A stretch of DNA of 64,000 nt, taken from Muriicola jejuensis (GTDB lineage: Bacteria; Bacteroidota; Bacteroidia; Flavobacteriales; Flavobacteriaceae). The notes below the pieces were generated by a model that saw only the letters and a list, made by a program, of their open reading frames with translations, did no database searches and had not been told where the DNA came from. The position numbers and the translations under genes are program-made. The stretch covers positions 78,079-142,078 of the forward strand of contig NZ_JAABOP010000006.1 in assembly GCF_010671595.1 (NCBI RefSeq). Direction: 5' to 3'. Below, piece by piece: positions 37,441 through 46,200 of the stretch; the first letter of the stretch is position 1, and every line of letters starts with the position of its first letter.

Positions 37441-37869
37441 ATGAATACACAATATACTTTAGTTTTTACGATGCTCCTTCTCGGTCTTGTGCTGAAAACC
37501 TCAGCCATGGAAAAGAGCAATGAGTACAACTTGGAGGTAGATTCCATCCTTTTTATCGAGGAGGACGAAGCTGCCAGTTTCGATTTCGATACAGCGACTT
37601 ATTTGCCGGTCGACTTCAACCCCTATGCAGCGCCTTCAGATTTCAGACACGTGTCCTATATTGAGGAAAAAGCAGCGATTGACCTGGGTTTCGATACAAA
37701 GGAGTACTTGCCAGAGGGATTTGATCCCTATCGCTTCTTCTTCGACATCCATTCCATCGAGTATATCGAGGACGAGGAATTGTTGGATTTGGACCTGGCC
37801 ATTATCAAACAGGTTCCCACAAGCGGACTTATGCTCCCTTATGAGAAGGAAATCAGGATGGGTTCCTAA
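37441..37869 (+). CDS. Exported acidic repeat protein, FDTxxYLPEGFDPY type (two to three repeats)
   Basis: 142 residues with a signal peptide (MNTQYTLVFTMLLLGLVLKT, cleaved near SAM). Repeats: one with FDFDTATYLPVDFNPYAAPS, one with AIDLGFDTKEYLPEGFDPYR, and a partial third (FDIHSIEYIEDEELLDLDL) that then turns into a unique tail ending PYEKEIRMGS. The PYASPSDF/PYAAPSDF linker is shared with the protein at 36464, so the two are tandem duplicates that have lost or gained repeats. Acidic throughout. Function unknown. Confidence 0.75.
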   Translation: MNTQYTLVFTMLLLGLVLKTSAMEKSNEYNLEVDSILFIEEDEAASFDFDTATYLPVDFNPYAAPSDFRHVSYIEEKAAIDLGFDTKEYLPEGFDPYRFFFDIHSIEYIEDEELLDLDLAIIKQVPTSGLMLPYEKEIRMGS

Positions 37870-37895
37870 GTAAGAACTCCGTAAATGATATCACC

Positions 37896-37930
37896 TATCC
37901 CCGAAAGGACTCCTTTCGGGGATATTTTTT
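37896..37930 (+). terminator. Terminator of the second repeat-protein gene
   Basis: Long perfect stem TATCCCCGAAAGG / CCTTTCGGGGATA with an ACT loop and six T. It also separates this gene from the convergent DASS transporter gene. Confidence 0.88.
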
Positions 37931-39363
37931 TAAAAAAGCAGGGGAAATACAAACTGGAACATAAGCACCAGAAGGACCACGGAGATCAGGTTCAGGACGA
38001 TCCCCACCCGGGCCATCTGTTGAACTTCAATATACCCGCTGGCAAATACAATCGCATTGGGAGGGGTAGCCATGGGAAGCATAAAGGCGCAGCTACTGGC
38101 TATGGTGACCGGGATCAACAGGTGCAGCATCGGGATGTCCAGGCCGATGGCGATCCCAGCCACCACAGGGGCGAGGACGGCGACCAGGGCCACGTTGCTC
38201 ATCAATTCAGTCATAAAAAGCATTAACAGGATCAGGAGGGAGGCAGTCAGGAGGACCGGGAAGTCGCTGTTGGCAATGGCGGTGGAAACAACGTCTACCA
38301 GGCCACTGCTCGACATCCCGTTCGCAAGCGCCAAACCTCCGCCGAACAGGATCAGGATTCCCCAGGCCAGTTTACTGGTATCTCCCCACTGAATGATAAA
38401 ATCGCCTTTCTTCAAATTATAAGGCAGTGCAAACAGGGAAACCGCTCCTACCATGGAGATGATCGTATCCGAAAGTCCCAGGGAGGGGAAAATACTATTT
38501 ATGACCGTTCTGAAGACCCATAGAAAGACGGTCACCCCGAAAATGGCCAAAACCATTTTCTCTTTCCCGGAAGTGGGCCCCAGTTTCTTCAGTTCGGCCT
38601 GAATTACCTCGCGGGAAGCTGTGAACTGCAATTGGCGGTTGGGGAACATCCATTTTACCAGCACCCAGTAACAGATCAGCAATAAGATGATCGAGAAGGG
38701 CAGGCCGAAGGTCATCCATTTCAGGAAGGAGATCTCGATCTGGTACTGGTTCTCCAGTAACCCAATAAGTACCGAGTTGGGCGGCGTCCCTATAACCGTG
38801 GCGATCCCACCGGCGTTGGCCGAAAAGGCGATCCCCAGCATTACGCTGAGGGCAAAATTCCTGTCGTCTTTTGTAAAACCGTCCTCGTCGTGGATCAGCA
38901 GGCGGATCACAGACATGGCAATGGGGAGCATGACCACCGTACTGGCCGTATTGCTGATCCACATGCTCAGTGAGGCCGTGGCGATCATAAAACCCAGTAC
39001 TACCTTATTGGGTGTGGTCCCGGTAATGCGGATGATGTTCAGGGCGATCCTCTTGTGCAGATTCACCTTCTCCAGCGCCAGGGCCAACACAAAACCGCCG
39101 AAGAAAAGGAAGATGATCGGACTGCCGTAATTAGAGCCCACCTCTGTGATATCCATGACATCCAGGCTCGGGAAGAGGATCAACGGCAGCAAGGCTGTTA
39201 CAGAAATGGATACTGCTTCCGTGATCCACCAGACTACCATCCAAAGGGCCGTGGCCATCACCGCGTTGGCGTATTCCTTCCCGGGAAGAAGGTCCGGAAG
39301 GTTGATCAGGATGAGGAAAAGGGCAGGTCCCAGGAAAAGGCCTATCTTTTTACTCCAGGGCAT
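37930..39363 (-). CDS. DASS/SLC13 family sodium-coupled anion symporter
   Basis: 477 residues with about 12 hydrophobic segments. The two sodium-site motifs are visible: MWISNTASTVVMLPIAMSVI (SNT) in the N-terminal half and SCAFMLPMATPPNAIVFASG in the C-terminal half, with a related FSANAGGIATVIGTPPNSVL block. The family imports dicarboxylates (succinate, malate), citrate or sulfate with Na+; the S-N-T plus TPPN pattern fits dicarboxylate-type members but cannot fix the substrate. Single gene, convergent with the repeat-protein gene. Confidence 0.92.
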   Translation of the reverse strand: MPWSKKIGLFLGPALFLILINLPDLLPGKEYANAVMATALWMVVWWITEAVSISVTALLPLILFPSLDVMDITEVGSNYGSPIIFLFFGGFVLALALEKVNLHKRIALNIIRITGTTPNKVVLGFMIATASLSMWISNTASTVVMLPIAMSVIRLLIHDEDGFTKDDRNFALSVMLGIAFSANAGGIATVIGTPPNSVLIGLLENQYQIEISFLKWMTFGLPFSIILLLICYWVLVKWMFPNRQLQFTASREVIQAELKKLGPTSGKEKMVLAIFGVTVFLWVFRTVINSIFPSLGLSDTIISMVGAVSLFALPYNLKKGDFIIQWGDTSKLAWGILILFGGGLALANGMSSSGLVDVVSTAIANSDFPVLLTASLLILLMLFMTELMSNVALVAVLAPVVAGIAIGLDIPMLHLLIPVTIASSCAFMLPMATPPNAIVFASGYIEVQQMARVGIVLNLISVVLLVLMFQFVFPLLF

Positions 39364-39413
39364 AGGTTGTATTTTAGGCCTAATCTAGAGGTTATTTTTT
39401 AGTCTGGAAAATA

Positions 39414-39440
39414 AAAAAGGGAGCGATTCGCTCCCTTTTC
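39414..39440 (-). terminator. Terminator of the PKD lipoprotein gene
   Basis: AAAAGGGAGCG / CGCTCCCTTTT stem-loop with a T-run on the minus strand, 20 bases beyond the stop at 39461. Confidence 0.82.
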
Positions 39441-39460
39441 CGAACATGGCAACCAACCCT

Positions 39461-40858
39461 TTACGGAGTGAGATCAATGATCGAAAGATCACTGTCACAG
39501 GCTCCGTAGAAGATCTTTATCTCATCCTCCTGGTCGAATCCCGCAATAAAGTATAGGTCGTTGTCCTTCAGGATGAGTTCGGGCAGGTAATTCCCGTTGT
39601 ATTTTACCTGGGCCGTCTGCTCACCTTCTGTATTGAATTTCCGCAGGTACTCATCCGAGGAGATCACGAAGGAATTTCCAAGGGAGACCAAGGCTTGAAT
39701 ATTCGAAGTACCCTCGTAGAATTCCTTGCGTATAGTATTTCCCGCAGCGTCGGCGACCCGCAATTCCCCGTTGGCATACATTACAAGGTTCCCGTTGGAG
39801 AGCTCCGCGAGCTGGTAACTGCCATTAAATCCGTTACAATCCGATACGGCTCCTGTAAGGGAGGTATTCTCGTAGATGACATGCCCGGTCACGTTCAGGT
39901 CTCCGTCCATAAAGACCAGGAGAGGTTTGTAGTCAGAGACATATGGCAGGGTGAGGTTTTTGGTAAATACTGCCCCGTAAGCCACATAGCCTCCGTCTAC
40001 GGGGATCATATCCCCGATCATGGAGTCGGCCGGGCCAAAGGCGTTCAGCGTAACCGCAAACGCATCTCCGGTGCTATTCCTTTTTTCCACCGCTGTCTTG
40101 TAGATGCCTCCATCTGCCTGGGTGCCGAAGTAAAGGTAGTCCGACCCGGAGGGTAGCTGACCGTAGCTGTGCTTGGTAGCACTGCTGATGGCGTTCAGCA
40201 AGGTCCAAACGCTGGTGTAATTAACCTCCTGCGTGCCATACAGGCTGCCTAAGGTCCTGGAGAAGACAAAATTCATCTTTCCGCTCGGGTAGAAATTCAC
40301 AAATCCGCTTCCTGAATTATAGGGCTTATCCGCGATGTAGTTGGAGGCGTATTGAAACTCCTCGTCGAATTGGCGATAAAAGAATTTAGAACCCCCGCCG
40401 CCAACGTTATCCTGGTAGAGTTCGAGGGTATAGAGGTTCCCGGTGACCGGGTTGATGCCGGCCTCCAATGGTAAACCGGTAAATCCGGAAGGGATCTCCG
40501 GGAACAGGTAGGAGGCTTCAATGACCATTACGGTCACCGATTTGCTTTGGGTTTTGGTCTCTTCCCCATCGGATACCGTCAGGGTGATCGTATAGCTTCC
40601 CCCTTCTTCGAAACTGACCGTAGGGTTTTCAAACTCACTGCTGGTGCCGTTTCCAAAATCAAACGAATAAGAGGTTGCCCCTTCCGAACAGTTGCTGATA
40701 GTCAGCATCTCGCCTACGCGCAAAGTGGTGGCACTCAGCTCAAAGCAAGCTTTCAGGGATTCCCCTTCATCGGGGTTGTCGTCGATGACGGTAAGGCCGT
40801 CCTTAGAACAGCCGAGAATAAATATCAGGCCAAGGCCCAGGAGGTAGATTTTTTTCAT
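39461..40858 (-). CDS. PKD-domain lipoprotein
   Basis: 465 residues from the ATG at 40858 (MKKIYLLGLGLIFILGCSKD); an in-frame GTG two codons upstream is less likely. Lipidated Cys17 followed by SKDG. A PKD domain lies at about 38-110 (SYSFDFGNGTSSEFENPTVS, GGSYTITLTVSDGEET). The rest resembles a beta-propeller of irregular blades (LVSLGNSFVISSDEYLRKFN, LILKDNDLYFIAGFDQEDEI). It is probably a surface-exposed binding protein. There are no enzyme motifs, and no operon partner. Confidence 0.75.
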   Translation of the reverse strand: MKKIYLLGLGLIFILGCSKDGLTVIDDNPDEGESLKACFELSATTLRVGEMLTISNCSEGATSYSFDFGNGTSSEFENPTVSFEEGGSYTITLTVSDGEETKTQSKSVTVMVIEASYLFPEIPSGFTGLPLEAGINPVTGNLYTLELYQDNVGGGGSKFFYRQFDEEFQYASNYIADKPYNSGSGFVNFYPSGKMNFVFSRTLGSLYGTQEVNYTSVWTLLNAISSATKHSYGQLPSGSDYLYFGTQADGGIYKTAVEKRNSTGDAFAVTLNAFGPADSMIGDMIPVDGGYVAYGAVFTKNLTLPYVSDYKPLLVFMDGDLNVTGHVIYENTSLTGAVSDCNGFNGSYQLAELSNGNLVMYANGELRVADAAGNTIRKEFYEGTSNIQALVSLGNSFVISSDEYLRKFNTEGEQTAQVKYNGNYLPELILKDNDLYFIAGFDQEDEIKIFYGACDSDLSIIDLTP

Positions 40859-41008
40859 AAACACAGAATTGAGGTTCCATGTTTATAAAACGTCAGGCTG
40901 CTGCTCTTATTTAAAAAATTAACAGGTTTTCGATGAGATGCACGGGAGTTAAACCCTTGAAAATAAATAATTTAGAAAATTTTAACAAGCAGTTCGTCGA
41001 GAAAGGCC

Positions 41009-42697
41009 CTACAGCAGGGTGCAGAGAAGATCTTCCCCCTCTTTGACCACTTTTGCCAGGCCGTGTGCATTCAATCCTTTCATCCCTTTATCCCAGGCTT
41101 TATTGCTCAATCCGGACTTTTCTTTGAGCAAAGGCAGGGAAATGGGGTTTTCCTCTTTTAACAGGCTTAAAATGGTCTTTTCATTCTCACTGAGGTCTGG
41201 AATCTTCTTCTCCGGTCTCATCTGGGGAAAGAACAGCACTTCCTGGATAGAGGCGTTGTCGGTCATCAGCATTACCAGTCGGTCTATCCCTATCCCTATC
41301 CCGGAGGTGGGGGGCATGCCGTATTCCAAAGCCCTGAGGAAGTCCTGGTCTATAAACATGGCCTCGTCATCCCCTTTTTCGGACAATTTCAACTGTTCTT
41401 CGAAACGTTCCCGCTGGTCGATGGGATCATTCAGCTCAGAATAGGCATTGGCGATCTCCTTCCCGTTCACCATGAGCTCAAAGCGCTCGGTGAGTTCGGG
41501 GTGGGAGCGGTGTTCTTTGGTAAGTGGACTCATCTCTTTGGGATAGTCGATGATGAATGTAGGCTGTATGTAGTGCATTTCGCATTTCTCCCCAAAGATC
41601 TCATCGATAAGCTTGCCCTTACCCATACTGTCATCGATCTCTATATCGAGCTTTTTGGCTACCTCCCGCACTTCCTCTTCGTTCATCCCGCGCAGGTCGT
41701 AGCCTGTATGTTCCTGTATGGCCGTAAGCAGGGGCACCCTTGGATAGGGCGCTTTGAAGTCGATCTCTTTCTTCCCCACCTTTACCTTGGTACTGTTATG
41801 GGCGTCCAGGGCCACTTTTTCGAGAAGGCGTTCCGTGGTCTCCATCATCCAGTGGTAATCCTTGTAGGCCACATACAGTTCCATGACGGTAAATTCGGGG
41901 TTGTGGGTGCGGTCCATTCCTTCGTTCCTGAAATCCTTGGAAAACTCGTAGACCCCTTCAAAACCGCCTACGATCAGCCTTTTGAGATACAATTCGTTGG
42001 CAATACGGAGGTAGAGGGGAATGTTCAGGGCGTTGTGGTGTGTCACGAAAGGCCTGGCGGCGGCACCCCCTGGGATGGGTTGCAGGATAGGGGTCTCCAC
42101 TTCCAGGTAGCCCATCTCATTAAAGAATTCACGTATGCTGTTGGTGATCTTTGTCCTTTTGACAAAAGTTTCCCTGACCCTGGGGTTGACCACCAGGTCT
42201 ACATACCGCTGGCGGTACCTTTGTTCTGGGTCGTTGAATTCATCGTAAACATGGCCTTCGGCATCTACTTTAGGCAGGGGCAGGGGCCTGAGGGCCTTGC
42301 TGAGGATGTCGAAGTGTTTCACCATGACGGTCTTTTCGCCCACCTGAGTAGTAAACAGTGTTCCATGTACCCCGATGATATCGCCAATGTCCAGGAGTTT
42401 CTTGTAAACCTCGTTATACAGGGTCTTATCCTCCCCTGTACAGATCTCGTCCCGGTTGAAGTATACCTGTATCCTGCCCTCACTGTCCTGTAGCTCCGCA
42501 AAGGAGGCCTTTCCCTGGATCCGGCGTGACATGAGTCGGCCTGCGATCACCACCTTTTTTCCCTCCTCGTATTCCTTTTTGATCTGGGTCGACTTCGTAT
42601 CCACGGGATACAGGGCTGCGGGATAGGGGTTGATCCCCATTTCCTTTAATTTGGCCAGTTTTTCCCTCCGTACTACTTCCTGTTCAGACAGTTGCAT
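41009..42697 (-). CDS. lysS: Lysyl-tRNA synthetase, class II
   Basis: 562 residues from the ATG at 42697 (MQLSEQEVVRREKLAKLKEM). The N-terminal OB-fold anticodon-binding domain (about 50-170, VVIAGRLMSRRIQGKASFAE) is followed by the class II core with motif 2 (FRNEGMDRTHNPEFTVMELY) and motif 3 (GIGIGIDRLVMLMTD). The C-terminal 65 residues, after FFPQMRPEKK, form an extra winged-helix-like domain (LSENEKTILSLLKEENPISL), found in Bacteroidota LysRS but not in E. coli. The enzyme charges tRNA-Lys in the cytoplasm. Confidence 0.97.
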   Translation of the reverse strand: MQLSEQEVVRREKLAKLKEMGINPYPAALYPVDTKSTQIKKEYEEGKKVVIAGRLMSRRIQGKASFAELQDSEGRIQVYFNRDEICTGEDKTLYNEVYKKLLDIGDIIGVHGTLFTTQVGEKTVMVKHFDILSKALRPLPLPKVDAEGHVYDEFNDPEQRYRQRYVDLVVNPRVRETFVKRTKITNSIREFFNEMGYLEVETPILQPIPGGAAARPFVTHHNALNIPLYLRIANELYLKRLIVGGFEGVYEFSKDFRNEGMDRTHNPEFTVMELYVAYKDYHWMMETTERLLEKVALDAHNSTKVKVGKKEIDFKAPYPRVPLLTAIQEHTGYDLRGMNEEEVREVAKKLDIEIDDSMGKGKLIDEIFGEKCEMHYIQPTFIIDYPKEMSPLTKEHRSHPELTERFELMVNGKEIANAYSELNDPIDQRERFEEQLKLSEKGDDEAMFIDQDFLRALEYGMPPTSGIGIGIDRLVMLMTDNASIQEVLFFPQMRPEKKIPDLSENEKTILSLLKEENPISLPLLKEKSGLSNKAWDKGMKGLNAHGLAKVVKEGEDLLCTLL

Positions 42698-42715
42698 ATT
42701 CCCAAAATTGAGCTG

Positions 42716-42746
42716 CAAATATAGCCAGATACGGGCAATGTTTCAA
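42716..42746 (-). promoter_or_regulatory. Promoter of lysS
   Basis: Minus strand: TTG (42746-42744), 20-base spacer, TATATTTG (42723-42716), a full Bacteroidota consensus promoter. The lysS ATG is 18 bases beyond the -7 element, so the leader is very short. Confidence 0.75.
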
Positions 42747-42845
42747 TGAAAATCGAGTACGGGCCTGAAAAATTAAAAGCATCGGACTGTAACGATTACT
42801 CAAAAAAGGATACTGATAATATACATCAATCAAAATCACTTTGCC

Positions 42846-43001
42846 ATGAGCTTTTGGCGCGTTGTGCTCGCTATTCTCTTTCCCCCCTTGGCGGTTATCG
42901 GGAAGGGGTGCGGGTCTATTCTTATCGTTTTCCTGCTGACTCTCTGCGGATGGGTCCCCGGGGTGATTGCCGCCCTGATCATCTTGAATAATCCCAACTG
43001 A
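42846..43001 (+). CDS. YqaE/Pmp3 family membrane peptide
   Basis: 51 residues, two membrane helices: MSFWRVVLAILFPPLAVIGK and then SILIVFLLTLCGWVPGVIAA, ending LIILNNPN. The AILFPPLAV start, the GCG between the helices and the GWVPGVIAALIIL end are diagnostic of the UPF0057/Pmp3 proteolipids, which in yeast and plants affect membrane potential and salt tolerance. It lies between lysS and lipB; its stop is 20 bases before the lipB start, and the lipB promoter lies partly inside its 3' end. Confidence 0.88.
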   Translation: MSFWRVVLAILFPPLAVIGKGCGSILIVFLLTLCGWVPGVIAALIILNNPN

Positions 43002-43015
43002 TAGGCGTATCTTTG
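42984..43015 (+). promoter_or_regulatory. Promoter of lipB
   Basis: TTG (42984-42986), 21-base spacer, TATCTTTG (43008-43015). The ATG of lipB is 6 bases after the -7 element, so the transcript would be leaderless or nearly so. The -33 element lies inside the YqaE gene. Confidence 0.65.
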
Positions 43016-43021
43016 CAGCCT

Positions 43022-43720
43022 ATGAACAAAAAAGTAGGCATACAGGACCTGGGATTAAAGGATTACAAGGAGACCTGGGATTACCAGGAGTCTTTGTTTC
43101 AGGAGATCCTGGGTATCAAGATCCGCAACAGGCGGGAAGGCTTGACTATGCCTACTCCCAATCACTTTTTATTCGTGGAGCACCCCCATGTGTACACCCT
43201 GGGTAAGAGTGGAGATATTTCCAATCTACTGGTCAGTGAGGAACGCTTGAAAGAAAAAGGGGCTACATTCTACAAGATCAACCGGGGAGGGGACATCACC
43301 TACCACGGCCCGGGGCAGATCGTGGGCTATCCCATCCTGGACCTGGACAATTTCTTTACCGACATTCACAAATACCTGAGATTACTGGAAGAAATGATCA
43401 TCCTCACACTGGCCGATTACGGCTTAAAAGGGGAGCGCTCCAAAGGGGAGACCGGGGTCTGGCTGGATGTAGGTACCCCCTTTGCCCGGAAGATCTGTGC
43501 CATGGGTGTGAGGGCCAGCCGGTGGGTAACCATGCATGGCTTTGCTTTCAATATCAACACGGATCTCTCCTATTTCGACCTCATGATTCCCTGCGGGATC
43601 AAAGGCAAGGGCGTCACCTCCCTGAATCTCGAGCTGGGCAAGGAGGAAGTGCCCATGGAGGAGGTCCGCCAAAAACTCCTGCGGCATTTTACAGAGCTCT
43701 TTGAGGCGGAATGGGCGTAG
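43022..43720 (+). CDS. lipB: Octanoyl-[acyl-carrier-protein] transferase LipB
   Basis: 232 residues from the ATG at 43022 (MNKKVGIQDLGLKDYKETWD). Signature RGGDITYHGPGQIVGYPILD, then GVWLDVGTPFARKICAMGVR with the catalytic lysine region, and LMIPCGIKGKGVTSL carrying the catalytic cysteine. It moves octanoyl groups from ACP to lipoyl domains, the first step of lipoate synthesis. Length and motifs are normal for the family. Confidence 0.96.
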   Translation: MNKKVGIQDLGLKDYKETWDYQESLFQEILGIKIRNRREGLTMPTPNHFLFVEHPHVYTLGKSGDISNLLVSEERLKEKGATFYKINRGGDITYHGPGQIVGYPILDLDNFFTDIHKYLRLLEEMIILTLADYGLKGERSKGETGVWLDVGTPFARKICAMGVRASRWVTMHGFAFNINTDLSYFDLMIPCGIKGKGVTSLNLELGKEEVPMEEVRQKLLRHFTELFEAEWA

Positions 43721-43827
43721 GTACTTCCCAGGTTTCCCTTTGATAAACCATTTTAACGCCGGTAACTGTAACAATTAGCCGTCTCACGCGTCTATAGAGT
43801 AGTCAACCTAATTAAAGAACAACTAAA

Positions 43828-44052
43828 ATGTCAAGCATCAGAACACAATTCACGCACAAGAGCATCATGCTCGGGATCCTTTTCCTGGGAGTGCTGCTGA
43901 ACTCACAATTTGAGTCGTGGAGTTCAGAAGATGCTGTAGCAGAACAGGCCGATACCCCTGCCCTGGAAGTAGAGGCCGAACAACCCCAAACTACAGATTC
44001 TCTGGAAGCCACTTATGAGGAAGATGAGACCGCAATTGCCGGGCTGGGGTAA
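43828..44052 (+). CDS. Small exported acidic protein of unknown function
   Basis: 74 residues. The N-terminus has a basic stretch and a hydrophobic core (SIMLGILFLGVLLNS), as in a signal peptide or single anchor; the mature part is acidic (ALEVEAEQPQTTDSLEATYE) and ends IAGLG. The gene follows lipB by 107 bases on the same strand and has no close partner. No family recognised. Coding seems likely from the export signal, but it is short. Confidence 0.5.
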   Translation: MSSIRTQFTHKSIMLGILFLGVLLNSQFESWSSEDAVAEQADTPALEVEAEQPQTTDSLEATYEEDETAIAGLG

Positions 44053-44098
44053 AAAAGATAATTATCCCGAGGTCCCTATCACGTAAATATTCCTTTTT

Positions 44099-44791
44099 TT
44101 ATTGAGAGTATGCTGTCAAGAGGGTGGAATTTATCAGATCGCCGTCCTTTTGATAGCTTTCTTGTTTCACCATTCCTATTCCTTCTGCCAGCCATTGGCG
44201 GCTCGGGAATGTCCTGTTGATTCCCATGGATCTGGTCTGCGTATCGCTGTAGATCACATAACAGTCGAATTCACCGGCAGGTGTGTTGATCACTTCTTTC
44301 TTTTCAACTTTCCTGTTTAGGATAAAGATCTCGGTTTTCATATTCATGCCGCCCATGCTCATGGTCATAGTGACATTGGCATCCGAAAGGGTATCTCCTA
44401 CATTCAGGCTATTGGGTAATTCGATGTCTGTTCCGGTGACCTCCATCTCCATGTTTCCCATTTGTTCCATCATGTTATCGGGTAACAATGAGTTGTAGTC
44501 AATAGCTATCTTATCATCCTCGCATCGGATGCTGTAATCCGAAGTAAACACCTCTTTTCCTTTTTCATTTTTCAGGGTCATGCTCATATCGGCCTTGGTC
44601 ATACCGCCTTCGTTGCTCACATTCGACACTAAATAATTAACCGTTCCTTCACTTTTCCCCTTTTTGTTGTAGTTCGTATACTGCATAGTCATTCCTTCCC
44701 GCATGGGATAGTACTTGCTGCAATCGATCTGACCTAAGCCGGTGTAGGAGATGAGCAAAATGACTGCAAGCGAGTACATTGTTTTTTTCAT
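44099..44791 (-). CDS. TapB/DUF3108-like exported protein
   Basis: 230 residues with a signal peptide (MKKTMYSLAVILLISYTGLG). The mature part begins DCSKYYPMREGMTMQYTNYN and continues with long beta strands, an EVINTPAGEFDCYVIYSDTQ block and a C-terminal LAEGIGMVKQESY: the pattern of DUF3108-like proteins in Bacteroidota. It is 5 bases downstream of the OmpA gene on the same strand, so it forms a two-gene operon with it, and may assist or bind the OmpA protein. The role is inferred only from this context. Confidence 0.7.
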   Translation of the reverse strand: MKKTMYSLAVILLISYTGLGQIDCSKYYPMREGMTMQYTNYNKKGKSEGTVNYLVSNVSNEGGMTKADMSMTLKNEKGKEVFTSDYSIRCEDDKIAIDYNSLLPDNMMEQMGNMEMEVTGTDIELPNSLNVGDTLSDANVTMTMSMGGMNMKTEIFILNRKVEKKEVINTPAGEFDCYVIYSDTQTRSMGINRTFPSRQWLAEGIGMVKQESYQKDGDLINSTLLTAYSQ

Positions 44792-44796
44792 GGCCT

Positions 44797-46122
44797 TTAT
44801 TGTTTTATAAATTCGACTCTACGGTTTTTAGCCTTTCCGTCCGGGGAGGTATTATCAGCAACGGGCTGAGATTCTCCTTTGCCCTCTGCTGTCAGCCGTG
44901 CGCCCTCTATCTCATAAATGCTGATCAGGGCCTCCCGTACGGCTTCAGCTCTTTGGCGGGAAAGGTCGAGATTAGACGCTTCTGTCCCGTCGGCATCCGT
45001 ATGTCCTACAATTTTCAAGTTCATGTCTTTTTCCTGTTGCAGAACCTGTGATATCTGACGGATGATTCCCATGGATTGGGGTTGGATCTTTGCAGAACCA
45101 ACACCGAAGAGAATGCCATTAGTGGATGCCCTACCCTCGGCAAGCAAGGTGCGCCTGAGGTCGAGACCACCCTCGGCCACTTTTAAATTGGTAATAAAAA
45201 TGCGTTCTTCCCCATCTTTAAAATTGTTCATATGGAATTTAAGGGTGTTTATGACTGCACCTGCCGGGACAATCCTGGGTATATCAATATGTTTTTCTTC
45301 ATTGACCCAAAGGCGAAAGCGTTCCTTATTTACTGCAATGGATATATGGGGGCGGTTGAGTACTTCGTCTCTGAGGTCGGCCTTCACCACACTGTAAATT
45401 TCACGTTTGTTGTTAATGTGATTGGCCATGGTTATTCCTATAGGGGAGTACTGACAAAATGGTATCGAGGCCTGAACGAAGTTAGCCCCTTCTTTAAATG
45501 CCCCATCGTCGCTTAGGTCAACCCGCAGCATGGCCGTAGAAGATGTTCGTTTGCTGAGTCCAACAGCTGTAACATCGAATTCAATGGTGTATTCTTCCGG
45601 TAGATCCGGCACATCAGGGATAAAATAGATATTATAACCAGAAACAAGCTCGAGCCATTTTTCATCCGAGTCATCGAAGGTCACCAATTCCCCGGATCCA
45701 TTGGTATTCCATTTGGAAGGAAAATCGCCAATAAATTCATTTTGAAAATCCTCAAAAAACAAGATCTTGTCACCAGGGACATAATCGAATTTACTGTAGA
45801 CCCTCATCTCCTGAGGTCCATTTAGTACACCTGGTGATTTTTTTGTATCGGTGTCACCCTGGCCTGGCGTATCCATCTGGGGTATGGGGTTCCCATCCTT
45901 ATCTCTGGCGACCTCACCTTTCTTTCCAGGTTCCAGGATACTGTCCAAGACCTCATCTGTTTTTTCGGAGGTTTCCTTTTCCACCCTTCGCTCAATAGTC
46001 CTCTCGGCGGCTCTTTCTGCGCTCTTTTTTAGCTTTTTTAGAATCTGGCCCTGGGCCGTGGGAATAATGGCCATCGATGCCATGATAATCCACAGGCTGG
46101 ATCTTCGGATTAGTGGTCTCAT
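44797..46122 (-). CDS. OmpA-family protein
   Basis: 441 residues. Signal peptide region to about residue 25 (TAQGQ). Then a charged coiled segment rich in E/K/R (AERAAERTIERRVEKETSEK), a beta-sandwich-like middle region (VLFNDPQNEFIGDF-like strands, LRVDLSDDGAFKEGANFV), and the OmpA peptidoglycan-binding domain at about 325-441: LKIVGHTDADGTEASNLDLS, SRQRAEAVREALI, VADNTSPDGKAKNRRVEFI. This domain holds the envelope to the cell wall. First gene of an operon with the TapB-like gene. Confidence 0.9.
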   Translation of the reverse strand: MRPLIRRSSLWIIMASMAIIPTAQGQILKKLKKSAERAAERTIERRVEKETSEKTDEVLDSILEPGKKGEVARDKDGNPIPQMDTPGQGDTDTKKSPGVLNGPQEMRVYSKFDYVPGDKILFFEDFQNEFIGDFPSKWNTNGSGELVTFDDSDEKWLELVSGYNIYFIPDVPDLPEEYTIEFDVTAVGLSKRTSSTAMLRVDLSDDGAFKEGANFVQASIPFCQYSPIGITMANHINNKREIYSVVKADLRDEVLNRPHISIAVNKERFRLWVNEEKHIDIPRIVPAGAVINTLKFHMNNFKDGEERIFITNLKVAEGGLDLRRTLLAEGRASTNGILFGVGSAKIQPQSMGIIRQISQVLQQEKDMNLKIVGHTDADGTEASNLDLSRQRAEAVREALISIYEIEGARLTAEGKGESQPVADNTSPDGKAKNRRVEFIKQ

Positions 46123-46200
46123 AACTTATGGTGGTTTAGTCTTATAAGGTATAAGAAAAATTGGGTTTGGGAAAATTTTATCAACTGATTTTTAAGCCCA

